NCBI GenBank assembly: GCA_964459325.1 | Contig: CAYWKU010000067.1 | Coordinates: forward strand, 1 to 5,172 | Source: CAYWKU01 sp964459325 | GTDB lineage: Bacteria; RBG-13-61-14; CAYWKU01 | Direction of reading: 5' to 3' | Length of the DNA stretch: 5,172 nucleotides | Part shown: positions 1 to 5,116 of the stretch, one piece after another | Numbering within the stretch: position 1 is the stretch's first letter | How the letters are laid out: every line of letters starts with the position of its first letter | Made by a program: the position numbers and the translations under genes | The notes under the pieces: model-generated | Seen by the model: the letters and a program-made list of their open reading frames with translations, nothing else | The model's database searches: none | What the model was told of the DNA's origin: nothing

Positions 1-30
1 TCCTCGTTCGTTCGCGCAGTAGCGTAATAC

Positions 31-83
31 GAAACCCCGACCTTCAGGTCGGGGAATTTCCCCGGAATAAATTCAGGGGTTTC
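31..83. repeat. Palindromic element with GAAACCCC/GGGGTTTC ends
   Basis: The 8-bp arms GAAACCCC (31-38) and GGGGTTTC (76-83) are perfect inverted repeats. Inside, 35-42 pairs with 47-54 around a TTCA loop as a perfect 8-bp hairpin, the segment 51-63 (GGGGAATTTCCCC) is itself palindromic, and CCCC at 60-63 can pair with GGGG at 76-79. C-runs and G-runs alternate (35-38, 51-54, 60-63, 76-79), so several mutually exclusive foldings exist. No T-tract follows, so it does not look like an intrinsic terminator. It is probably a dispersed REP/MITE-like element. Confidence 0.6.
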
Positions 84-88
84 CTGGT

Positions 89-166
89 CATGGTAGGCCC
101 GACACTCTTGTCGGGAAAAAGGGACAACACCGTGGAACGCGCGGCAGGAGTGCCGCGCCTACCATG
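89..166. repeat. Inverted pair of a stem-loop repeat (MITE-like)
   Basis: The terminal arms CATGGTAGGC (89-98) and GCCTACCATG (157-166) are a perfect 10-bp inverted repeat. Just inside each arm is a hairpin: 98-104/109-115 with loop CTCT, and 139-146/151-158 with loop GGAG. Read outward-in, the two halves are recognisably the same unit (GGTAGG, then a stem around CACTCYTG), placed head to head. Their stems differ by changes that keep base pairing (CCGACA/TGTCGG versus GCGGCA/TGCCGC). The loops contain complementary CACTC and GAGTG. This points to a dispersed palindromic repeat family rather than chance. Confidence 0.65.
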
Positions 167-182
167 ATAATTGATAATTTAC

Positions 183-214
183 GGGCCCCACTGATAGCTT
201 TGCTATCAGTGCCC
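183..214. repeat. 10-bp perfect hairpin
   Basis: CACTGATAGC (189-198) and GCTATCAGTG (202-211) form a perfect 10-bp stem with a TTT loop. GGG (183-185) and CCC (212-214) can extend it across a CCC bulge. It is not followed by a T-run on either strand, so a terminator role is not supported. It may be another copy of a dispersed palindrome or a structured transcript end. Confidence 0.5.
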
Positions 215-258
215 TGAAGAGCCTCCCGAAAAGAAAGCTTTCGCGCCGCAGGCTCAGA

Positions 259-330
259 GCGGGTTTTCTTTGTCTACTTTCTTTTTTCCAAAAGAAAGTA
301 GGTGCCGAAGGCGTAAAACGGCAAACCCGC
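259..330. repeat. Nested palindromic element with 12-bp core hairpin
   Basis: An outer 8-bp inverted repeat, GCGGGTTT (259-266) and AAACCCGC (323-330), encloses a perfect 12-bp inner stem. The inner arms are CTACTTTCTTTT (274-285) and AAAAGAAAGTAG (290-301), with loop TTCC. From memory, similar CTACTTTCTTT/AAAGAAAGTAG palindromes occur between genes in many bacteria, so I read it as a dispersed intergenic repeat; I could not check this. It ends 37 bp before the permease start and could lie in that gene's leader RNA. Confidence 0.55.
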
Positions 331-367
331 TTGAAACTTTTTCCTCCGGGAAGCAAACTAACCGGCA

Positions 368-1201
368 ATGGGCGCATTATCCGGCATAGGCGGCGGGATA
401 TGGGGTAAGGCGGCCCTGTGGCGGGCGCTGATGATGCGCGATTTTCGCGGTAAATACGCCGCCAGCTTCATGGGGGTTTTCTGGTCGGTTGTCAATCCGC
501 TGCTTCTGCTCGGCATATTCACTTTCGTATTCACCGCCATTTTCAGGATACGCCTCGGCGAGGAGCCGGGTTTTGCGAACAACGCCCTTTACATATTCTG
601 CGGCGTGCTGCCGTGGATAGCCTTCCAGGAATCGCTCCAGCGCTCGACCACGGTGCTTATCGAGCAGAAGAACCTGGTTACAAGGGTAAAGTTTCCCTCC
701 GGCGTTTTACCGGCGGCGGTAATCGGCTCCAGTATGCTGGGGATGCTCATCGGCATGGTGGTGCTTTTCGGGGCGGTGATATTCATGACCGGGCGGCTGC
801 CGGCGACGGCGCTGGCCATTCCGCTGCTGATTGTGCTTCAGGCGGCGTTCACTCTGGGGCTGGGCTGGCTGGCGGCCAGTTTGAACGTATTTTTCAGGGA
901 TTTGCAGCAGTTGGTGCCGGTGTTGTTGCTGGTGTGGATGTACGGCACGCCCATATTTTACTCGCCCTCGATGGTGCCCCGGACGCTGAACCTTGGCGGG
1001 ATACAGCTCGATAACGTGCACCTGTTTCTTACCGTCAATCCCATGCATCACCTGATAGCCGCCTACCGGGCCATTCTGCTGGAGGGAGCGATGCCGCCGG
1101 TTGCCAACGTGGCTTACCTGGTGGCTTTCAGCGCCGTATGCCTGGTTGTGGGGGGGCTGGCTTTCAGGTGGGGCAGGTCGAGTTTCGCGGACGTTCTTTA
1201 G
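368..1201 (+). CDS. ABC-2 type permease, polysaccharide export family
   Basis: This 277-residue integral membrane protein matches the ABC2_membrane family (Wzm/KpsM/TagG type), which forms the inner-membrane channel that an ATPase drives to export O-antigen, capsule or teichoic-acid-like polymers. Visible family features are a short cytoplasmic N-terminus ending in a RDFRGKY-like motif (24-30), the SFMGVFWSVVNPL segment entering the first membrane helix (33-58), an NLV-x-RVKFPSGVLP loop (102-115), and FFRD (175-178) before the fifth helix. NP (224-225) and YR (233-234) precede the last helix (about 248-268). I count about six hydrophobic spans at 33-58, 72-90, 112-141, 146-172, 181-200 and 248-268. 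An in-frame stop at 359-361 limits the start to 368. The ribosome site is poor (GGGAAG at 349-354, 13-14 nt away). The usual neighbouring ATPase is absent downstream, where a convergent gene begins after 13 bp. The transported substrate cannot be read from the sequence. Confidence 0.9.
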   Translation: MGALSGIGGGIWGKAALWRALMMRDFRGKYAASFMGVFWSVVNPLLLLGIFTFVFTAIFRIRLGEEPGFANNALYIFCGVLPWIAFQESLQRSTTVLIEQKNLVTRVKFPSGVLPAAVIGSSMLGMLIGMVVLFGAVIFMTGRLPATALAIPLLIVLQAAFTLGLGWLAASLNVFFRDLQQLVPVLLLVWMYGTPIFYSPSMVPRTLNLGGIQLDNVHLFLTVNPMHHLIAAYRAILLEGAMPPVANVAYLVAFSAVCLVVGGLAFRWGRSSFADVL

Positions 1202-1214
1202 GCCTCATCCGGAA

Positions 1215-2648
1215 TCAGGTAGCCGATTCTTCCATGGCCTTCCGGGCCCGGGCGAGGCCTTCTTTGGCTTTTTCAGCGAGGGCGGTGTCCGGGTAATATT
1301 TCAGCAGGTGCTCGTACATGGCTACGGCGTTTTTGTGCATTTTGAGCTTGTCGGTCAACAGGTCGCCGCTGGCCACCAGCGATTTCTGGGCGAGAATTTC
1401 GTTGGGATAAGCGGCGGCCAGGTTCCGGTAAGACCAGCTGGCTTCCTGGTAAAGCCCCGACGAGGCGAGGGTGGAGGCCATGCGGAACTGGGATGCGGGG
1501 CTGAGCGAGGCATCGGGGAACGTATTCATCATGCGCTGGAAATTTTCCACCGCCAGGTGAGGCTCGTCGGTGGAGAGGGTTTTCCTGACGATGGCTTCCG
1601 TGGTTTTTACAAGCTCCTGCCTGTTCTTTTCTTCGGCGTACAGCTTGCTCAGGTTAACCAGTGCGGGGAGGTAGCCGTTGTGGCGCGATACCGTCATAAG
1701 GAACTTTTGCTTTGCCCCCTCGCGGTCTCCGGCGGCCAGGGCTTCTCGGGCCTGCACGTACTCCTCCGGCACCTCGTGCTCCTCGCCGTCCAGCGAGTAT
1801 TTGGGCACGAAATACTTATCCTCGATTCCGCTGAGCCAAAGGAACAGTCCTCCGGCGAGGCCGAATACGAAGCCGCCGATGTGGGCCCAGTGAGCGACGC
1901 CCGTAACGACACCGCTGGTTCCCCAGAACAGTTCCTTGAGGAACCAGAAAGGCAACACCACGTAAGCCGGCACCTTGAATGTGCCTCTCAGGAAGTACAC
2001 GAATGTCCAGAAAAAGTAGAAAAACCTTATCTTGGTTTTCCAATAGCGGATGAGGAAGGCGCCCATCACCGCCGCAACGGCGCCGCTGGCGCCTATGGTG
2101 GGGATGTCGCTGCCCATGTTGGCCAACGTATGGGTTCCACTGGCCACGAATCCTCCTGCTATGTAAAAGGCTCCGAAGAACCACGGGCCCCAGCGGTCTT
2201 CGATGTTGCACCCCACCAGCCATAAGAACAGCATGTTCCCGATAAGGTGCGCCCATCCGGCGTGGAGGAACACGCACGTGACGGCGGTTACGGGATTGAA
2301 GTTCTTGGGCACGGAGCCCCACTTATAAAAGGGCCGGTTGTTTTTGAGTCGTTCGAGCTTTTCTTCGAGCCGGCTGAGGCGCTGCTTTTTTTCCTCGGAT
2401 AACTCGAATTTCTCCCCGCCGAACATTTCTTTAACCTGTTCGAGGCGGGGGTCCTTTTCCATTTCTTCGCGCTGGAAGTAAAACGGGTCTATGGAATGGA
2501 TTTCCCTGCGGACGTTGTCTATTTTTTCTCTGTAATCCAGCTCCAGATAATAGGAAGGGACGAAAACTATGAGGCTGAGTATCATCAGGCCCACGGTGAC
2601 GTAAGGAAAACGCTGCACCCTGGCTTCGTGCCCGATTGGAATCAACAT
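1215..2648 (-). CDS. Rhomboid family intramembrane serine protease with TPR-like tail
   Basis: This 477-residue membrane protein has the rhomboid catalytic signature. HxxxN in the second helix (H134, N138) fits the oxyanion-side residues, G-A-S188-G carries the nucleophile, and A-H256-I-G-G with G259xxxG263 carries the catalytic histidine. Rhomboids cleave substrate proteins within the membrane. The first membrane helix is about 15-33, followed by a long, charged, helix-prone insert (about 36-104) before the catalytic core (119-273), which also contains hydrophobic stretches at 206-221 and 228-243. Residues 294-475 form an all-helical region with TPR-like repeats, for example AREALAAGDREGAKQKF and AVAMYEHLLKYYPD, likely for protein binding. 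The start is supported by GGGGGA at 2659-2664, 10 nt upstream. The gene is convergent with the permease and lies 71 bp after the acyltransferase. The substrate is unknown. An active protease is likely because all key residues are present. Confidence 0.92.
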   Translation of the reverse strand: MLIPIGHEARVQRFPYVTVGLMILSLIVFVPSYYLELDYREKIDNVRREIHSIDPFYFQREEMEKDPRLEQVKEMFGGEKFELSEEKKQRLSRLEEKLERLKNNRPFYKWGSVPKNFNPVTAVTCVFLHAGWAHLIGNMLFLWLVGCNIEDRWGPWFFGAFYIAGGFVASGTHTLANMGSDIPTIGASGAVAAVMGAFLIRYWKTKIRFFYFFWTFVYFLRGTFKVPAYVVLPFWFLKELFWGTSGVVTGVAHWAHIGGFVFGLAGGLFLWLSGIEDKYFVPKYSLDGEEHEVPEEYVQAREALAAGDREGAKQKFLMTVSRHNGYLPALVNLSKLYAEEKNRQELVKTTEAIVRKTLSTDEPHLAVENFQRMMNTFPDASLSPASQFRMASTLASSGLYQEASWSYRNLAAAYPNEILAQKSLVASGDLLTDKLKMHKNAVAMYEHLLKYYPDTALAEKAKEGLARARKAMEESAT

Positions 2649-2658
2649 TTCAGATATA

Positions 2659-2664
2659 TCCCCC
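2659..2664 (-). promoter_or_regulatory. Ribosome binding site of the rhomboid gene
   Basis: On the minus strand the sequence reads GGGGGA and is followed 10 nt later by the ATG at 2648-2646. It supports that start codon over any internal one. Confidence 0.5.
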
Positions 2665-2681
2665 GATTATAAGTTCGGTAT

Positions 2682-2711
2682 ATCATAGCATCGGGAGATA
2701 TTAACTTGCAA
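2682..2711 (-). promoter_or_regulatory. Candidate sigma70-type promoter for the rhomboid gene
   Basis: On the minus strand TTGCAA (2711-2706) is separated by 18 bp from TATGAT (2687-2682), near-consensus -35 and -10 boxes. Transcription would begin around 2675, leaving a leader of roughly 27 nt that contains the ribosome binding site. The site falls exactly in the acyltransferase-rhomboid gap, suggesting the rhomboid gene can be transcribed on its own. This is a match by eye only. Confidence 0.4.
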
Positions 2712-2719
2712 GGCATTTT

Positions 2720-3379
2720 TTATTTTGCCCTGTCCCTGTCGTCTATTTTGCGTATTACTTCGGCAGGCCGTCCGGCGGCGAAGCTGTTGGGCGGAACGTC
2801 CCGTGTCACCAGGCTGCCGGTGCCGATTACGCAATGATTCCCGATAGTTACCCCCGGCATAACCGTTATCCAATTGGGGAGCCAGACGTAAGAGCCTATG
2901 GTAATCGGGGCCTTAGTGGCGGGGGTAAAGTTGTCCATGTCATGCAGGGAGCTGTCGATTATGGAGCAGCCCCAGCCGATAAGGGTGTTGTCCCCTACGG
3001 TGACCCTTTCCGAGGCCCCGAAGTGGCCGCCGGTGAACCAGCATCCCTTCCCGACGATTATGGTGGCGCCTTCGTCCGCCGCAAAACGGGTGGCGCCGAT
3101 GGTGGACTGTATCCAGGTGTTGTCGCCGACGAATATTTCGCTTCCGGGGCCGGTATCGAAGGTGACGGGGTGATAGCCGATGTCTATGCACACCCCGGCG
3201 CCGATTTGAAGTTTTCCGCAACCCCGGAACCTGAGTAATTTCGGTGAGATACGCGAGCCTCGACCGAACGCGACCCGGCGCCTGAGGAACAGGCGCAACG
3301 CCCGGAAGCTCAAATTTTCCTTCGCGGCGTAAAGGCGCAGGTAAAACTTTTCCCATCGGGTGAAATCGTCGTAGCGCAT
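2720..3379 (-). CDS. Left-handed beta-helix O-acyltransferase (hexapeptide family)
   Basis: This 219-residue protein belongs to the hexapeptide-repeat acyltransferases (WcaF/maltose acetyltransferase/serine acetyltransferase-like), which move an acetyl or other acyl group from a CoA donor to a sugar or small acceptor in the cytoplasm. A basic N-terminal part (1-50) leads into imperfect hexapeptide turns (about 56-185) such as IGAGVCI, IFVGDN, VTVGDNTLIG, ITIGSYVWL and VTIGNHCVIG. H146 in SSLHDMD fits the catalytic histidine position. The C-terminus shows the typical GTGSLVTRDVPPNSFAAGRPA ending. The frame stays open to a TTG at 3445, but those extra 22 codons lie partly in a tandem repeat, so I chose the ATG at 3379. 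Its ribosome site is unremarkable: AAAAGG about 14 nt upstream and GGAGGAG 22 nt upstream. The acceptor is unknown; surface glycan decoration is possible but unproven. Confidence 0.88.
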   Translation of the reverse strand: MRYDDFTRWEKFYLRLYAAKENLSFRALRLFLRRRVAFGRGSRISPKLLRFRGCGKLQIGAGVCIDIGYHPVTFDTGPGSEIFVGDNTWIQSTIGATRFAADEGATIIVGKGCWFTGGHFGASERVTVGDNTLIGWGCSIIDSSLHDMDNFTPATKAPITIGSYVWLPNWITVMPGVTIGNHCVIGTGSLVTRDVPPNSFAAGRPAEVIRKIDDRDRAK

Positions 3380-3408
3380 GGGGATAAAGTTAACCTTTTC
3401 ACTCCTCC

Positions 3409-3522
3409 GGACAAGGGGCTTAAGCCCCTTGTCTCTATCGCTCAACTACGTTGGACAACGGGCCTTAAGCCCCTTGTCTCTATCGCTCGATTACGTTGGA
3501 CAAGGGGTTTAAACCCCTTGTC
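3409..3522. repeat. Three tandem copies of a palindromic repeat
   Basis: Three units start at 3409, 3453 and 3498, at spacings of 44 and 45 bp. Each begins GGACAA and contains a 24-25 bp palindrome with arms GACAAGGGG and CCCCTTGTC. Copies 1 and 2 share the linker TCTATCGCTC followed by a variable pair of bases and TACGTT. Copy 1 (3410-3433) is a perfect 12-bp inverted repeat centred on CTTAAG. Copy 3 (3499-3522) is equally perfect but centred on TTTAAA, a paired change. Copy 2 (3454-3478) has one substitution and one inserted base that spoil the stem. No T-tract follows, so these are not standard terminators, though they may protect or end the hydrolase transcript. Confidence 0.8.
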
Positions 3523-3534
3523 TACGACACTTCA

Positions 3535-4962
3535 TCAATCCGGCATGGCCTTCAGGATATTGGATACGAAGTAGTCATGGTCCCAGTTTTCATCGGCGTC
3601 GAATGTCTGGCCAAGCCGGACGACGATGGTTTTTCTTGATGGAACAATGGTGACGAACTGCCCCTCGTGGCCCCAGGCGCTGTATATGTCGCTCGGGCAG
3701 TTGGGCATCCACTGGTCTTTTCCTTCGTTGTTCAGCCAGAACTGTGCCCCGTAGCCGTTATACGAAGGGGTGGGGGTGCGGGTGTATTCCACCCATCCCT
3801 CGGGCAGTATCCTTTCACCGTTCCATACTCCGTTGTTGTAATAAAGCATTCCGAACCTGGCCCAGTCGCGGGCGGTGGCGTACATGAATCCCGCCCCGAC
3901 CATCGTCCCCGACGGGTCGGTTTCGATTATGGCGCTTCTCATGCCGAGCTTGTTGAATAACTCTTCGCGGGGGAAAGCGAGGTAGTCCCGGTGGGAGCCG
4001 CCGACGGTGTCGCGGATTATGCGGGCCAGAAGCATGGTGGTACCGCTGGAGTATGACCACTTTTCGCCCGGCACGGCCACCAGCGGTTTCTGCGCCGCGA
4101 ATTTCGCCATGTCATATTTGGTGAAAAACATGTACCCCGCGTCGGAATCCGGATTTTGCTCGTACTCCTCCTTGAATTGAAGGCCACCGGACATGTGAAG
4201 GAGGTTGTTGACGGTTATTTCGCCGCGCGGGTCGCCTTCCTCCTGCCATTCGGGAACCGGGGCAGGCTCGTAAATATCCAGCTTGCCCATCCGGACCAGG
4301 ATGCCAACCAGCGCGCTCGTGACGCTTTTGGTCATCGACCATCCCAGAAAGCGGGTGTCTTTCGAGTAACCTTTGGCGTATCGTTCGGCCACTATCCTGC
4401 CGTCGTACAGCACGATAACCGCACGGGTTCTTTTGGGAACGGTCCCGGGTTCCTCGCTGAAGGCCCAGTCAAGCGTATCCTCTAGCCGCTCTTTATCTAT
4501 TCCCGGTGGGAGCTTCTTGGAGGTAACATCCCCCATCGGCCACGGCGAGTCTTCGATGTCGGGCGGAAGGGCAGGGAGCGAAACGTCGCACCGGCGCCTC
4601 AACCGCTCCTCGGAAACGTCTATCGCAAGGGTGCAGCCGCAATGGTCGCGATAGACGGCGTTCTGCCGGGCCAACAGCAGCAATACGTGAGCGTTGGCGG
4701 ACTTGTTTTCGTAGTCGACCCCGCCGCGAATCATGTTTTTCCGCATGAGTTCGAGGTCTTCGCTCCACAGCGTTTCGGGCTGCCGCCCGGAGACGAAAAC
4801 GCCGCTGCAAAGCATCTTTGCGGCATATCCGGTTCCGATGGGAGCGGCCCTGAGCATGGTTTTCATGTCGTAATCTTTGGGCAACAGAGCGAATGCGGCG
4901 ACAGCCGCTCCGGCGATTAAGACCAGCACCAGCGCGAGGATTATTATTACTTTCTTTCTCAT
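3535..4962 (-). CDS. Membrane-anchored serine hydrolase, class C beta-lactamase/NylB-like
   Basis: This 475-residue protein begins with MRKK and a hydrophobic segment (5-27), a signal peptide or more likely an N-terminal anchor, since no clear signal-peptidase site or lipobox is seen. The rest should lie outside the inner membrane. The C-terminal part (about 150-470) is a beta-lactamase-fold serine hydrolase. It has the S209-M-T-K212 nucleophile motif, the conserved LLHMSGG (254-260), Y304-S-S-G in the YxN position and W-G-H432-E-G-Q as the third motif. Y-S-S-G resembles 6-aminohexanoate-dimer hydrolase (NylB) types more than true AmpC, so antibiotic resistance should not be assumed; esterase, amidase or peptidase activity on small substrates is open. 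Residues about 30-150 are an extra domain with CSGVFVSGR (52-60) and cysteines C52, C108, C110 and C125. The start is supported by AAAGGA 8 nt upstream. Confidence 0.9.
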   Translation of the reverse strand: MRKKVIIILALVLVLIAGAAVAAFALLPKDYDMKTMLRAAPIGTGYAAKMLCSGVFVSGRQPETLWSEDLELMRKNMIRGGVDYENKSANAHVLLLLARQNAVYRDHCGCTLAIDVSEERLRRRCDVSLPALPPDIEDSPWPMGDVTSKKLPPGIDKERLEDTLDWAFSEEPGTVPKRTRAVIVLYDGRIVAERYAKGYSKDTRFLGWSMTKSVTSALVGILVRMGKLDIYEPAPVPEWQEEGDPRGEITVNNLLHMSGGLQFKEEYEQNPDSDAGYMFFTKYDMAKFAAQKPLVAVPGEKWSYSSGTTMLLARIIRDTVGGSHRDYLAFPREELFNKLGMRSAIIETDPSGTMVGAGFMYATARDWARFGMLYYNNGVWNGERILPEGWVEYTRTPTPSYNGYGAQFWLNNEGKDQWMPNCPSDIYSAWGHEGQFVTIVPSRKTIVVRLGQTFDADENWDHDYFVSNILKAMPD

Positions 4963-4970
4963 TGCTTTTT

Positions 4971-4976
4971 TCCTTT
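4971..4976 (-). promoter_or_regulatory. Ribosome binding site of the serine hydrolase gene
   Basis: On the minus strand AAAGGA lies 8 nt before the ATG at 4962-4960, within a purine-rich run. It fixes the start directly ahead of the MRKK plus hydrophobic signal segment. Confidence 0.6.
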
Positions 4977-4998
4977 CCCACTCAAGAATTATTCATCA

Positions 4999-5116
4999 AT
5001 GCTGTCCAACAAAAACCGAAAATGGCCATTTTGGACGGGTTAAGTGATTGATTTTACTGGAATTTGATAAAAAGTTCCAGAACAGGTTCCCCTTGCAGCG
5101 CAGATGCTGTCCAAAA
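4999..5116. repeat. Repeat-bounded non-coding segment
   Basis: The 11-mer ATGCTGTCCAA occurs twice in direct orientation, at 4999-5009 and 5104-5114. Between them is TTTTGGAC (5029-5036), the inverse of GTCCAAAA at 5109-5116. A perfect 14-bp palindrome AAAATGGCCATTTT (5019-5032) and a weaker hairpin CTGGAA/TTCCAG (5057-5062/5075-5080) also lie inside. The pattern resembles the decayed end of an insertion sequence or a small non-autonomous element, but no transposase fragment is visible. Positions 5117-5172 hold nothing I can name. An AGGAGG at 5118-5123 has no usable start codon after it. Confidence 0.35.

Larger units (their letters stand above)
1..367. other. Gene-free, palindrome-rich spacer
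   Basis: I find no credible gene in this stretch. It is filled by four consecutive palindromic elements, listed separately, with short linkers between them. A minus-strand frame of 72 codons (377-159) runs through it, but it simply translates the palindromes and has no recognisable domain, so I do not call it. Positions 1-30 could be the tail of an upstream gene or more spacer; nothing decides this. No clear promoter for the permease at 368 is visible. Confidence 0.75.

Noticed and set aside
98..120. Hairpin followed by AAAAA as an intrinsic terminator
   Set aside because: The run beside the stem is A on the plus strand; on the minus strand the T-run precedes the hairpin, so neither orientation fits a terminator.
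159..377. Minus-strand frame of 72 codons over the left palindromes
   Set aside because: Its residues come from the palindromic elements themselves, no ribosome site is convincing, and it overlaps the permease start.
1212..1229. GAATC/GATTC inverted repeat as a bidirectional terminator of the convergent genes
   Set aside because: The stem is only 5 bp, lies partly within the rhomboid coding end and has no T-tract.
1101..2225. Open plus-strand frame of 374 codons opposite the rhomboid gene
   Set aside because: It is antisense to a gene with full rhomboid catalytic motifs, has a low-complexity composition and no recognisable domain; it is a codon-bias shadow.
3409..3522. CRISPR-like array
   Set aside because: Only three units, the intervals between palindromes are near-identical rather than unique spacers, and no cas gene is present.
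3535..4962. AmpC-type antibiotic resistance gene
   Set aside because: The SxxK motif is present but the YxN motif is YSSG and there is a large N-terminal extension, which fits general serine hydrolases rather than a true beta-lactamase.
4981..5040. Sigma70 promoter for the serine hydrolase
   Set aside because: On the minus strand TTGGAC and TAATTC or similar boxes can be found, but no pair has a good spacing; I do not call one.
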